Shown here: one piece after another, positions 53,983 to 63,122 of the stretch | How positions within the stretch are numbered: the stretch's first letter is position 1 | Layout of the letters: each line of letters opens with the position of its first letter | Origin: Pseudooceanicola algae | GTDB lineage: Bacteria; Pseudomonadota; Alphaproteobacteria; Rhodobacterales; Rhodobacteraceae | NCBI RefSeq assembly: GCF_003590145.2 | Contig: NZ_CP060436.1 | Span: 2,671,001-2,735,000 of the forward strand | Direction: 5' to 3' | DNA: 64,000 nt | Program-made: the position numbers and the translations under genes | Notes under the pieces: model-generated | Seen by the model: the letters and a program-made list of their open reading frames with translations, nothing else | Databases searched by the model: none | What the model was told of the DNA's origin: nothing

Positions 53983-54389
53983 CTCGTAGTCCCTTCACTG
54001 CTGGCCACGCCGCTACGCGGCGCCTCGTTGCGCAAACCACGCATGATGGCGGTATTGATCTCGATCAGCGGCCGTAGCCCGGCCTTGCCGGTGAGGACCT
54101 TCTGACTGTGGGCCTGGGTGAATTCCGAAAGATAGAAGATCTGTGCCCGAAGCTGTTCCGGCAGGGTGTTGCCATTATCAGCAACATCCGCAGCCAGCAG
54201 GATCCAGAGGCGGCGATTTTCGTAGATGGCCCGGGCCAGTTCCGGAAATCCGGTGGTCTGATCCAATCGGGCGGCAGTGACGAGGCGGCGCGTGACGCGG
54301 GCGAATACTTCGTATTCGGTCCCGCGAGGTGTGCGCGTCGGGGTCGATGCCTGGCCGTAGGCACGCATGGCTTGGGAATGAGCGGTCAC
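53979..54389 (-). CDS. flaF: Flagellar biosynthesis regulator FlaF
   Basis: 136 aa. FlaF antagonises FlbT and is needed for flagellin synthesis and secretion in Caulobacter. Family landmarks are the N-terminal AYG, ETEYEVFARVTRRL-type segment and the NRRLWILLAADVADNGNTLPEQLRAQIFYLSEFT region. First gene of the flaF-flbT-DUF1217 unit, 80 bp after fliC. Confidence 0.93.
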   Translation of the reverse strand: MTAHSQAMRAYGQASTPTRTPRGTEYEVFARVTRRLVTAARLDQTTGFPELARAIYENRRLWILLAADVADNGNTLPEQLRAQIFYLSEFTQAHSQKVLTGKAGLRPLIEINTAIMRGLRNEAPRSGVASSEGTTR

Positions 54390-54431
54390 GTGGAATCCTT
54401 CCAGTCTGCCGTGAGATTTGGGGTAACCTCA

Positions 54432-54456
54432 TCGGGGGCGCTATGCGCGCCCCCGA
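54432..54456 (-). terminator. Hairpin after the flagellin gene
   Basis: TCGGGGGCGC pairs exactly with GCGCCCCCGA around TATGC. There is no T tract, so it may be a partial terminator or a 3' stabilising/processing structure between fliC and flaF. Confidence 0.6.
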
Positions 54457-54469
54457 AGTCGCTATGTCC

Positions 54470-55780
54470 TTAGCGGAAAAGCGACAGCAGCGTTTGCGGT
54501 GCCTGGTTCGCGATCGACATGGCCTGAACAGCCAACTGTTGCTGAACCTGCAGCGACTGGAGACGGGCCGAAGCTTCTTCCATATTGGCATCGACCAGCG
54601 TGCCGATACCGGATTTCAGCGAGTCGGTCAGGGCGCCGATGAAGTCCGACTGAGTTTCGATACGCCCCTCGACCGAACCGAAGGACGCCGCAGCGTCGAT
54701 GGCGGTCTGAGTCAGCCCCTCGATCAGGCTGAGAGCGGATGCCGCACCGTCTTCAGTGGAAACGTCGATCTCGTTCAGAAGCTCGAGACCACCACCGATG
54801 GTGTTGCCGGCATCGGCAGTGACCGAGGTCAGGTTGACCTGGATGGAGTCGGTCGCGTCGGTCACGGTCGAGGTGAAGGTCAGCGTGTCGCCGCTTACCG
54901 TGATGTCGAGAACGTCGGTATCCAGACCATTTGCCCCTGCGTAAGCGGCGTATGCAGCTTGCAGGCCCTTGGCCACATCGCTGGCGGTGTCGCCGTCACG
55001 GGTGACATAGCGGATATCATTCGCGGCAGCTTCGGTTTGGGTGGAAGCACCGGCAGTCGAGGTCCGGTAGTCGGCCTGTGTGAAAGTCGAGTCATCCGCA
55101 TCGGTACCGAAGATATTCAGCGTGTAACCGGTCCCAGCCTCCAAGCCGGAGTTGTTGGTGCCGATATCGATCGACCCGGTCTGGGTGCCGTTCAGCGTGA
55201 CGGCAGAGGTGCCGACATCCGCCGCGAAGGTACCGCCCGTGGCCGAGATGGCGCTGGCGTCGGTACCAAGGTCTTCCTTTCCGACAGAAATGTCGCTGGC
55301 CGTCACGCCGCTACCGGAACGATCCAGAGACGACAGGATGCTCACGGTGCCGGAATCGGCAGTGTCATCAACGTTGGACAGCAGATTGAGCCCGTTGAAC
55401 TGAGCAGCGCCCACGACGGTCGAAATCTGGTCCTTCAGGGCGGCGATATCGGTCTGGATCTTGTCGCGGTCGACGTTTTCTTCCTGAGCCGCGACGATCT
55501 TGCCCTTCATGCTGGTCAGCAGATCGGTCACCGATTCCGCGGCCTTCCGGGCAACGGCGACGGTCGAACCGCCCAGGGCGAGGCTTTCGGAGATTCCCTT
55601 GAAACCCTGGACGTCGGATTCCATCACTTTCGAGATGGCCCAGACGGCAGAGTTGTCCTTGGAGCTTGCCACCTTTTTACCGGTGGAAATGTTGCCCTGA
55701 ACGTCAACCATTTGCGCGTTGACTTGTTTCAGGGTTTGCAGCGCGACCATTGCGCTGTTGTTCGTCAGAATGCTGGACAT
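54470..55780 (-). CDS. fliC: Flagellin
   Basis: 436-aa filament protein. N-terminal D0/D1 helices MSSILTNNSAMVALQTLKQVNAQM with STGKKVASSKDNSAVWAIS; C-terminal EEASARLQSLQVQQQLAVQAMSIANQAPQTLLSLFR. The middle ~200 residues are variable and Asp/Ser/Thr-rich. It is larger than the ~270-aa flagellins of many alphaproteobacteria. The AGGAACACTGC leader sequence precedes the ATG. Confidence 0.96.
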   Translation of the reverse strand: MSSILTNNSAMVALQTLKQVNAQMVDVQGNISTGKKVASSKDNSAVWAISKVMESDVQGFKGISESLALGGSTVAVARKAAESVTDLLTSMKGKIVAAQEENVDRDKIQTDIAALKDQISTVVGAAQFNGLNLLSNVDDTADSGTVSILSSLDRSGSGVTASDISVGKEDLGTDASAISATGGTFAADVGTSAVTLNGTQTGSIDIGTNNSGLEAGTGYTLNIFGTDADDSTFTQADYRTSTAGASTQTEAAANDIRYVTRDGDTASDVAKGLQAAYAAYAGANGLDTDVLDITVSGDTLTFTSTVTDATDSIQVNLTSVTADAGNTIGGGLELLNEIDVSTEDGAASALSLIEGLTQTAIDAAASFGSVEGRIETQSDFIGALTDSLKSGIGTLVDANMEEASARLQSLQVQQQLAVQAMSIANQAPQTLLSLFR

Positions 55781-55801
55781 GCAGTGTTCCTTTGGTCGAT
55801 A

Positions 55802-55840
55802 GGCGCTTTACGCCCGTTGATGATCCCGCCCCCCAACGGG
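55802..55840 (-). promoter_or_regulatory. Two hairpins in the flagellin mRNA leader
   Basis: GGCG/CGCC (within 55802-55814) and CCCGTTG/CAACGGG (55813-55819 with 55834-55840) lie 22-60 nt upstream of the fliC ATG. FlbT targets the flagellin leader in Caulobacter, so these are candidate regulatory structures. Confidence 0.45.
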
Positions 55841-55935
55841 ACGGACCGAAAGTCATTCTGACGGGTGCTCGGTCAGGGCTTTTGCCTACCCGGCGCCATC
55901 CGATTGGATGCAAGGGGAACATTGCAGTGCAGGGG

Positions 55936-55950
55936 CTAATGGAATCCTAA
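55936..55950 (-). promoter_or_regulatory. Weak CtrA-like box upstream of fliC
   Basis: Minus-strand TTAG, 7 bp, TTAG, about 155-170 bp before the ATG. Two deviations from consensus; tentative. Confidence 0.3.
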
Positions 55951-55977
55951 ATGCCGGGCGTTGGTTGCCCGGCATTT
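55949..55977. terminator. Intrinsic terminator after flgN
   Basis: AAATGCCGGGC pairs perfectly with GCCCGGCATTT (11 bp) around a 7-nt loop. It ends the flgJ-flgN unit just before the fliC promoter region. Confidence 0.85.
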
Positions 55978-55994
55978 TATGAAATTGCAGTGGG

Positions 55995-56354
55995 TCAGGC
56001 CCGTTTCTCCAGCTTGTTGTCATGTTTCGCAACAAGGGCGGACTTGCGGCCCTGATCGTCGTAGGTTTCCAGCGTGCGACGGATCTTTCGCAGGGTGGAG
56101 AACCGGTTGGCCACGGTCCGAATGCCGCGCAGCGCCCCGTCCAGCAGGGCCTGGTTGCGCAATACCTTGCCGCGCAGAGGCTGCAATTGCAGCGCCTCGA
56201 GACCATCGATCTCGTTCAGCGCATCAATCAGCCCTTCTTTCTGTTCAAGAAGGTCGGGCAGTATATCGAGCTTGCCGTGAACAAGCGCGTCGCGCTCCTT
56301 TTCGAGCAGCACGTCCAGCTCGTCGATCAGGGGTTGATGGGGGTCTGGGATCAT
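55995..56354 (-). CDS. flgN: FlgN-like flagellar export chaperone
   Basis: 119 aa, all helical, with the FlgN pattern LLEKERDALVHGKLDILPDLLEQKEGLIDAL near the N-terminus. FlgN normally escorts FlgK and FlgL to the export gate; those two are not in the window. Overlaps flgJ by 4 bp. Confidence 0.82.
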   Translation of the reverse strand: MIPDPHQPLIDELDVLLEKERDALVHGKLDILPDLLEQKEGLIDALNEIDGLEALQLQPLRGKVLRNQALLDGALRGIRTVANRFSTLRKIRRTLETYDDQGRKSALVAKHDNKLEKRA

Positions 56355-56620
56355 TTCTCTCTCTCCAACAGTGATTGATAGAGTTGTTCCGCCAGGCCGA
56401 GACCCCCCGCCTCCACCATGGCACCGGCCTGTTCCCGAATCAGGAACGAGGAAAACTGGTCTTCACCGGGGCCACCACCGAATCCTTCCGGCGTCTCACC
56501 CAATCCTGCGGACTTCAGCATCTCCGTCAGGAAAACCGCCTCAAGCTCTTGTGCTACTTGCCATAATTTCTCCTGGCGTTGCGGAATTCGCGGCAGGGAA
56601 TGCAGGATGGGTTCGACCAA
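56351..56620 (-). CDS. flgJ: FlgJ-like rod-binding protein (short form, TTG start)
   Basis: 89 aa equal to the N-terminal rod-capping half of FlgJ, with LEAVFLTEMLKSAG and FSSFLIREQAGAMVEAGGLGLAEQLYQSL. The peptidoglycan-hydrolase half is absent, as usual in alphaproteobacteria. The start is TTG at 56620 with GGAG 8 nt upstream; no ATG is available in frame. Confidence 0.85.
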   Translation of the reverse strand: MVEPILHSLPRIPQRQEKLWQVAQELEAVFLTEMLKSAGLGETPEGFGGGPGEDQFSSFLIREQAGAMVEAGGLGLAEQLYQSLLEREK

Positions 56621-56668
56621 GGTGACATCTCCAATTTGATCCAGTTTCCTGAAAATGCAGGAAGATCA

Positions 56669-56683
56669 GTAAAGATGCGGTAA
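56669..56683. promoter_or_regulatory. Weak CtrA-spaced half-site pair between flgJ and fliK
   Basis: GTAA-N7-GTAA on the plus strand (TTAC-N7-TTAC on the minus). Spacing is right, half sites are one base off each. Tentative. Confidence 0.25.
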
Positions 56684-56734
56684 CCGCTGATCTGCATAGT
56701 CTGACCATCGCGGAAGAACTCCCGGAGAGCGGAC

Positions 56735-58810
56735 ATGAACATCTCGCACCTATCCCCTGGCGGGGTGACGCCCGGCGCACAGGACCGGTCCCAGGTTCAG
56801 GGCGGCGGAAGTACGACGGGCTCCCCCTTCGATGAAGTCTTCGCCGCTTCGGCCCCGGAAAAGCCCGCACAGGACCCTGCCGCAGACCCGCAGGCCAGGG
56901 CCGTGAAGGTAGCAGAGCGTGGCGCAGCATCCGATCCTTCGGACCCGGATCACGCGACCAACGGCGAAATGGCTGCGGAAGGCGCCGGGCCGGACCAAAA
57001 CGACCAGGGCGATGCGGGTTCGGTTGAGCAAGATCCCGACACGATCAGTAGGTCCGAAAGGTTCAGCGAGGTCCCTTCCAACAAGCGAGACACAGTTGCC
57101 ACAGGTTTTGTTTCCACAGGCGCGGCCGGCTTTCTTCAGGGCGACGAGATTTCCGTGAAGAGTTTGCATGCCGCTAAGGTACCTGCAGCCAATGCCGACG
57201 CGCTCGGGGGACCGTTCAGAACATCGCTCGTGTCGCAACCTGCCGCGCAAAAGGCCGTGGCCGGTTCGATACATGTTGAAATGTCTCCACTGGCCGGAAC
57301 CGCGGTCACCCGGTCAAAGGCTGGGCTGCAGGTCTCAGTCGGTGCGGGAACTGATCTGGCAGGCCGGGCAGTGCCCCATCCGCCAAATGGTACGTCTCAG
57401 GATATTTCATCCGGTTTTGCGGCGTTTTCAGGGGCGCGCGCCCCCTCGTCTCTGACGAAGGAACTCTCAACTCCCGAAATCCAGCGAGCACCCGGTTCCG
57501 AACATCCGATAACCGTCCAGCCCCATGCGACCAGGGCGCGGAACGCCACCGACCTAGCCAGAACCCGCACTGCTACTAGCGGGGAAAGTGCGCAGATGGC
57601 CCCCCAAACCGGTCCTTCGAAGGGCGGAATGAAACCTGGAATGGTCAGCCATAATTTCGCGGCATTAAACGGCCGTCTCGCTGGTGCATCCGAACACGCG
57701 CCGATTCGAGGAGCGGGCGCGCTGCAAACCGTGGATCAGGTGGCGCGCGCCGAACGACACCTTCCTTTGGAGGACGAAAACACGTCCCCCAAATCCGCTT
57801 CTGTCGAGGGCTCCCGCGCCATTTCCCTTGAAGGGCAGGCACGGGAACGCAGCACTTCTGCAGGCGCAGTGATTGCGACCGGGGCCGATCGGTCGGTCTC
57901 GACCTTCTCACCCACGAACAATGGGCAGCCTTCGAAGGGTGGCGATCCCGCGGCACCGCTTCCGGCTGACCAGGGGCTGTCGGAAAGCCCGCGGGTCGCC
58001 GCTTTAGCAGGGGACAACGACAGGCGGCAGGTCAGGGACGCGGTCTCCGACATCTTGCAACCCGGTCGCAAACAGCCCGAAACGCAGCGCGGCGCGGCCT
58101 CGGCGCGGGTACCAACCGCAGAGCGAAACAGCGCCCAGAGCACGGTTCCGACAGCCTTCATCCAACCGGTCAGCCTCCAAACCACTCAGCCTGCCGTCGA
58201 GACCTTCGCATCCAGTCGGCTGCCGACCATCGATCAAGGCATTGGCGCCGGCGCGGGGGATCCCGCTGGCGAGCCCCTGACTTCGGCCGACACCCGCTTT
58301 GCCGAAGCGCTGGCCAGCGAAGCGGCCCGCAGCACGGCCCCCACACCCCGCGCAGAGGCCGCCCGCGCGGACCTCGCCCGCCATATCGCCGCCCAGCTCA
58401 CCTCCGCCAGTCAGAGGCTGGCCGATGGGCAGTCCGAACTGCGCCTGAACCCAGAGGAACTGGGTCGGGTGACCCTGCGGCTGTCCACTGAAGACGGCCA
58501 TGTGATGCTGCATGTGACGGCCGAACGGCCCGAGACATCGGACCTCATGCGGCGCCACATCGCGATGCTGGAGGAAAGCTACAAGGCGCTCGGCTATGAC
58601 CGGGTCGAAATCTCGATCAGCAATGGCACGGCCGAAGGGTCCAGCCAAGGCACGGGCCATGGGGCGGATCAGGGTCCGGCCGGCGGTCAGGGTTCCCGCG
58701 ATCAAAGCAACTCGGCGCAGATTTCCAGCGGCGGTGAACGGCCCGCACCGGGTGCCGGTCGCGCACCCGATGCGACGGCCCCGTCAGAACGGGTCGATAT
58801 TCGTCTCTGA
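56735..58810 (+). CDS. fliK: FliK-like hook-length control protein
   Basis: 691 aa: a long, low-complexity Gly/Ala/Ser/Gln-rich ruler region (about 1-560) and a C-terminal Flg_hook domain (about 560-640) with LRLNPEELGRVTLRLS...LHVTAERPETSDLMRRHIAMLEESYKALGYDRVEISI. A disordered tail follows. Signals FlhB to switch substrate when the hook is complete. Upstream of flgD. Confidence 0.9.
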   Translation: MNISHLSPGGVTPGAQDRSQVQGGGSTTGSPFDEVFAASAPEKPAQDPAADPQARAVKVAERGAASDPSDPDHATNGEMAAEGAGPDQNDQGDAGSVEQDPDTISRSERFSEVPSNKRDTVATGFVSTGAAGFLQGDEISVKSLHAAKVPAANADALGGPFRTSLVSQPAAQKAVAGSIHVEMSPLAGTAVTRSKAGLQVSVGAGTDLAGRAVPHPPNGTSQDISSGFAAFSGARAPSSLTKELSTPEIQRAPGSEHPITVQPHATRARNATDLARTRTATSGESAQMAPQTGPSKGGMKPGMVSHNFAALNGRLAGASEHAPIRGAGALQTVDQVARAERHLPLEDENTSPKSASVEGSRAISLEGQARERSTSAGAVIATGADRSVSTFSPTNNGQPSKGGDPAAPLPADQGLSESPRVAALAGDNDRRQVRDAVSDILQPGRKQPETQRGAASARVPTAERNSAQSTVPTAFIQPVSLQTTQPAVETFASSRLPTIDQGIGAGAGDPAGEPLTSADTRFAEALASEAARSTAPTPRAEAARADLARHIAAQLTSASQRLADGQSELRLNPEELGRVTLRLSTEDGHVMLHVTAERPETSDLMRRHIAMLEESYKALGYDRVEISISNGTAEGSSQGTGHGADQGPAGGQGSRDQSNSAQISSGGERPAPGAGRAPDATAPSERVDIRL

Positions 58811-58855
58811 CCCCCCTTTCGCGGCGCAACTGCGCCCTTATCAACAGGACTTCCC

Positions 58856-59548
58856 ATGGATGCAGTACCCAGCAGCACCGCGACGCAAAGCGTTCCGCTG
58901 ACAAGTCAGACGGCCTCGGTCGATGAAACCGCCAGCCCGGTCATCAGTTCGGATTTCGAAACCTTCCTGAAGATGCTGTCGACTCAGTTGCAGAATCAGG
59001 ACCCGCTCAACCCGGTGGATTCCGCCGATTACGCGGTCCAACTGGCCACGTTCTCTTCAGTGGAGCAGCAGGTGATGACGAACAACCTGCTCGAGGGGCT
59101 GATCGGCAAGATGGTTTCCTCGGGCATGTCCGACCTTGCCTCCTGGGTCGGGATGGAGGCGCGCTCTACCGCGCCGGCCTATTTCGACGGCGACCCCATC
59201 GCGGTCTCACCCAACCCCCTGACCTCGGCCGACAGCGCGGCCCTTGTGGTGCGCAATGCCTCCGGTTCCGAAGTCTTCCGCAGCGAGGTGCCGGTTTCCG
59301 ATGAAACCATCCTGTGGGACGGGCGTACGGCCGGCGGTGCGACCCTGCCCCATGGGCGCTACACCTTCGAACTGGAAAATTACCAGCAAGGGGAACTGGT
59401 CGCTCTGGATGCGGTCGAAAGCTATTCCCGGATCACCGAGGCGCGGCTGGTCAGCGGCACGACCATGCTGGTGACCGAGGCCGGGGACCTTGTGCCGACG
59501 GATATGGTTTCGGGCCTTCGCGAACCGGGCAGCTATGCCTTGCCCTGA
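58856..59548 (+). CDS. flgD: Hook cap protein FlgD
   Basis: 230 aa. N-terminal DFETFLKMLSTQLQNQDPLNPVDSADYAVQLATFSSVEQQV is diagnostic, followed by the FlgD Ig-like/tudor region with VLWDGRTAGGATLPHGRYTFELE. It scaffolds hook polymerisation; the hook protein flgE is not in the window. Last flagellar gene of the island. Confidence 0.96.
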   Translation: MDAVPSSTATQSVPLTSQTASVDETASPVISSDFETFLKMLSTQLQNQDPLNPVDSADYAVQLATFSSVEQQVMTNNLLEGLIGKMVSSGMSDLASWVGMEARSTAPAYFDGDPIAVSPNPLTSADSAALVVRNASGSEVFRSEVPVSDETILWDGRTAGGATLPHGRYTFELENYQQGELVALDAVESYSRITEARLVSGTTMLVTEAGDLVPTDMVSGLREPGSYALP

Positions 59549-59620
59549 CATGGGGCCACCACTGGACGCCGATCGACTGGCATCCTAGGAAGATAGGGCG
59601 CTCAGGAAACGGAAGCAGGA

Positions 59621-60631
59621 ATGCAGACCCGGCCCCCAAGCCGGGCGATGCCCCCGGCCATGATACAGCCCGATCTCCCGACTGGCCCGCAGGGTTCCGA
59701 CCCGGTCCCGGCCCGGGATGTCGGCGCAACCGACCTGCCCGGAGTCCTTGCGCCGTTGCTGTGCCGGTGGGGACCAGGTGACGATCCTGCGCTCTGGCAG
59801 CAAATGACCGGAGGGCGCAGCAATCTCAGCTGGCGCGTTCCCGGTCCGGGAGGCGCACATGTGGTCAAGCTGTTCCGCCCCGAGAACGCCAGTCCGGTCT
59901 TTCCCAACGATCCCCGATCCGAAGCACTTGTGCTGGAGGCGCTGCGCGGGAGTGGCCTTGTACCGGAGCTTGTCGGCATCACGGAAACACCCTTCGGCGC
60001 CTGCGTGATCTATCGTCATATTGACGGGGAAAGCGGCAATCCCGATCCCTGCGAAGCGGGCCGTCTGCTGCGCCACCTGCACGATGTGCCCGCGCCTGCA
60101 GGGCTGCGCACCGGACCAGACGGCAGCCACGCCCTGCGGGCAGAAATCCGCGCGCAAGCGCAGGGGCTGGTCACCCCGGACGGCCAGGATCTGGCACAGG
60201 CCTTGCTGAAAAGGATTTGCGGCACCGACCTGCCGCGATCCGGGGTCCCGGCCCTTGTCCATGGCGACCCGGTGCCGGGCAACATGATCACCGGTCCCGG
60301 GGGCCTGCGCCTGATCGACTGGCAGTGCCCCGCTGTTGCGGATCCGACGCTGGATCTTGCCATCTTCCTGTCGCCCGGGATGAACCTGATCTATCGTGGA
60401 CGACCGCTTGATGACACGGAACGGCAGGACTTTCTCTCCGCATACGCAGATGACGAGACCAATGCACGAATGACCGGGCTAGAGGCGCTCTATCACGCCC
60501 GCATGGCCGTCTATTGCCTCAGTCGCGCCTATGCCGACCCGCAACCGGAAACGTCCCGCGATCTGGCTGCCGCCAGGTTGGAGCTTCTGGCCCTGGCAGA
60601 GTGCACCGGGACCCCGCTGCTGGCCGTGTGA
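59621..60631 (+). CDS. Aminoglycoside/choline phosphotransferase-fold protein
   Basis: 336 aa with a protein-kinase-like APH fold. The catalytic loop is VHGDPVPGNMI (HGD....N) and the metal Asp is in LIDWQ; the N-terminal lobe has a Gly-rich GGRSNLSWRV and HVVKLFR lysine. The physiological substrate is unknown; relatives phosphorylate choline, aminoglycosides or sugars. It is convergent with ubiB and unrelated to the flagellar genes. Confidence 0.82.
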   Translation: MQTRPPSRAMPPAMIQPDLPTGPQGSDPVPARDVGATDLPGVLAPLLCRWGPGDDPALWQQMTGGRSNLSWRVPGPGGAHVVKLFRPENASPVFPNDPRSEALVLEALRGSGLVPELVGITETPFGACVIYRHIDGESGNPDPCEAGRLLRHLHDVPAPAGLRTGPDGSHALRAEIRAQAQGLVTPDGQDLAQALLKRICGTDLPRSGVPALVHGDPVPGNMITGPGGLRLIDWQCPAVADPTLDLAIFLSPGMNLIYRGRPLDDTERQDFLSAYADDETNARMTGLEALYHARMAVYCLSRAYADPQPETSRDLAAARLELLALAECTGTPLLAV

Positions 60632-60660
60632 AACCATTCCGAAACAGGTCCCCCTCTGTG

Positions 60661-62190
60661 TCAGAGGGTCATCGCTCCGCAGGCCGCAAGCGCCCCGAGC
60701 GCGATTCCGCACAGCCCCCAGATCCAGCCCGGAATGCCCCGGCGCGGCGTGCTATCAGGCTTCGCTTCCATCTGGTCGGTCAGCGCGCGTTCCACAAGCT
60801 GCGGCAGGCGCGGGCCGAACCGGGCCATGACCTGCGCGGTCTGACCCAGATCCCGGACCAGCGCCAGCGGGCCGACATTCTTGCCGATATAGCCCTGCAC
60901 GACGGGCTGGGCGACTTCCCAGATGTTGATACTGGGGTTCAGCGACCGCGCCACCCCTTCCACAACCACCATGGTACGCTGTAACAGGATCAGTTCGGTG
61001 CGGGTTTCCATGCCGAAACGCTCTGTCACCTCGAAGAGGTAGTTCAGAAGGCGACTCATAGAGATCCGCGTTGCATCCATGCCGAAGATCGGCTCGCCCA
61101 CGGCGCGCAGGGCACGGGCGAATTCGGCCACGTCGCGGTCCGCAGGGACATAGCCTGCCTCGAAATGGACCTCGGCGACGCGCTGATAATCGCGGCGGAT
61201 GAAGCCGAACAGGATCTCCGCATAGACGCGGCGGGTATAGGCATCGATATCGCCCATGATGCCGAAATCATAGGCAACGATGGCGCCGTCGGGGCCGACC
61301 TTCAGGTTACCCTGATGCATGTCCGCATGGAAGAATCCGTCGCGCAGCGCGTGGTTCAGAAACAGGGTCAGCACGCGTTGCCCCAGCACCACCCGGTCGT
61401 GCCCTGCCGCGTCCAGCGCATCGTTGTCGCCAAGCGGGGCGCCTTCGACCCAATCCATCGTCATCACGCGGCGACCGGTCTGCATCCAGAGGATCGACGG
61501 CAGGCGAAAGCCCTCGTCCGTCGCGGTATTGGAGGCAAATTGCGAGGCAGAGGCGGCCTCCAGTCGCAGGTCAAGCTCGGCCCGCACAACGCCGTCGAAA
61601 TGTTCGACGACATCGCTGGGACGTAAGCGTCGCGACGCCGGAGAGAGCAGTTCGATCAGGCTGGCGGCGAAGTAGAAGGCATCGACATCCTTGCGAAAGG
61701 CGCGTTCGATTCCGGGTCGCAGGATCTTGACCGCGACGTCCTGACCGGTCTCCCGCAGCCGGGCATGGTGGACCTGCGCGATCGAGGCCGCCGCCACCGG
61801 ATCGGAGAAATCGCTGTAGATATCCTCCAGCGGATGGCCGAGCTCGGTTTCGATGGCATGGCGGGCCTCGGCCTGGGAAAACGGCGGCAGCTTGTCCTGC
61901 AGGACCCGCAGTTCGCGTGCCAGATCCGGGCCTACGACATCGGGACGGGTCGAAAGCACCTGCCCGAACTTGATATAGGCCGGGCCGAGAGCGGTCAGCG
62001 CGCGGGTCACGGGCGGTACGTTCGGATCGCCCTTCAGCCCCAGCCACTGGAACGGCCAGCCCAGAACACGGGCGGCGACCCGCAGCACCGGCGGAGCGTC
62101 ATAGGCATCCAGGATGACCTTCATGGCGCCGGTGCGTTCAAAGGTGGCGCCGGTGGCGATCAAACGCCAGAGGTTATGGGGTCCGCGCAT
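60661..62190 (-). CDS. ubiB: UbiB-family ATPase/kinase for ubiquinone synthesis
   Basis: 509-aa atypical kinase (ADCK family) needed for ubiquinone biosynthesis. KxGQ motif in YIKFGQVLSTRPD, catalytic-like loop ADMHQGNLKVG, metal motif AYDFGIMGD, and two C-terminal membrane helices. Starts 3 bp after the ubiE stop, so co-transcribed with it. Confidence 0.95.
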   Translation of the reverse strand: MRGPHNLWRLIATGATFERTGAMKVILDAYDAPPVLRVAARVLGWPFQWLGLKGDPNVPPVTRALTALGPAYIKFGQVLSTRPDVVGPDLARELRVLQDKLPPFSQAEARHAIETELGHPLEDIYSDFSDPVAAASIAQVHHARLRETGQDVAVKILRPGIERAFRKDVDAFYFAASLIELLSPASRRLRPSDVVEHFDGVVRAELDLRLEAASASQFASNTATDEGFRLPSILWMQTGRRVMTMDWVEGAPLGDNDALDAAGHDRVVLGQRVLTLFLNHALRDGFFHADMHQGNLKVGPDGAIVAYDFGIMGDIDAYTRRVYAEILFGFIRRDYQRVAEVHFEAGYVPADRDVAEFARALRAVGEPIFGMDATRISMSRLLNYLFEVTERFGMETRTELILLQRTMVVVEGVARSLNPSINIWEVAQPVVQGYIGKNVGPLALVRDLGQTAQVMARFGPRLPQLVERALTDQMEAKPDSTPRRGIPGWIWGLCGIALGALAACGAMTL

Positions 62191-62193
62191 GGA

Positions 62194-62937
62194 TCAGATC
62201 TTCCACCCGGAATGCAGCGCGGCGATGCCGAGGCTGAGGTTGCGGTATTTCGCGTTTTCGAACCCGGCGTCGCGGATCATCCCGAGGAAGGTCTCCTGAT
62301 CGGGGAAGCGGCGTATGGATTCGACGAGGTACTGGTAGCTGTCGCGATCCCCGGCAATCAGCTGACCCATCGGCGGGATGCAGTTGAAGCTGTAGCGATC
62401 ATAGGCCCATTGCAGGGCCGGCGTCGGGATCTGGCTGAATTCCAGCACCATGAGGCGGCCGCCGGGTTTCAGCACCCGGTAGGCTTCGGTAAGGGCTTCT
62501 TGCGGCCGGGTGACGTTCCGGATCCCGAAGGAGATCGTGTAGGTGTCAAAGGTATTGTCGGCAAAGGGCAGCGCCATTGCATCGCCAACGACCCAGTCGA
62601 GACTGTCGGCCATGGAAGTCGCCTCGGCCCGTTGCCGCCCCGCCACCAGCATCGGTTCGGTCAGGTCGAGAACCGTGGCATGGCCATGTCCGGCGCGTTT
62701 CAGGAAACGGAAGGAGATATCCCCGGTGCCACCCGCAACGTCGAGCAGTCTTTGCCCGGCGCGCGGTGCGAGCCAGTCCATCATCGCGTCTTTCCAGATG
62801 CGGTGGATGCCGAGGCTCATCGCGTCGTTCATCACGTCGTATTTCGAGGCGACCGAACCGAAGATGCCCTGCACGCGGCCGGCCTTTTCCGCTTCGGGAA
62901 TCTCGGTGAAACCGAAATGGGTGGTTTTCTCGTTCAT
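62194..62937 (-). CDS. ubiE: Ubiquinone/menaquinone methyltransferase UbiE
   Basis: 247-aa SAM-dependent C-methyltransferase of quinone synthesis. Motifs: [22 protein letters not shown] near the N-terminus, SAM site [14 protein letters not shown], and [25 protein letters not shown]. First gene of the ubiE-ubiB operon and divergent from mutM, an arrangement common in Rhodobacterales. Confidence 0.97.
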   Translation of the reverse strand: MNEKTTHFGFTEIPEAEKAGRVQGIFGSVASKYDVMNDAMSLGIHRIWKDAMMDWLAPRAGQRLLDVAGGTGDISFRFLKRAGHGHATVLDLTEPMLVAGRQRAEATSMADSLDWVVGDAMALPFADNTFDTYTISFGIRNVTRPQEALTEAYRVLKPGGRLMVLEFSQIPTPALQWAYDRYSFNCIPPMGQLIAGDRDSYQYLVESIRRFPDQETFLGMIRDAGFENAKYRNLSLGIAALHSGWKI

Positions 62938-63033
62938 GGGATGCCTCCGGCGCTGCGGCTTTTGTCCTGCTCTTCCTTATAGGGCGCACGGGCGGGGCTG
63001 CAATGCGACGCTTGGGGATCTGGACCCGCGCGC

Positions 63034-63099
63034 AGGGGGGCGCTGCCCCCCGCCGAGCTGGAAGCTCGACTCCCCCCGGGATATTTGAAACAGGGAAAC
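63034..63099 (-). repeat. Dispersed double-hairpin intergenic repeat, copy 3
   Basis: On the minus strand: GTTTCCCTGT, then AAATATCCCGGGGGGAGTC, hairpin CGAGCT/AGCTCG, then GGGGGGC-AGC-GCCCCCC. Lies between ubiE and mutM, ending 24 bp before the mutM ATG. Confidence 0.8.
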
Positions 63100-63122
63100 A
63101 TGCAGATGAGAGGGGCCCCTGT

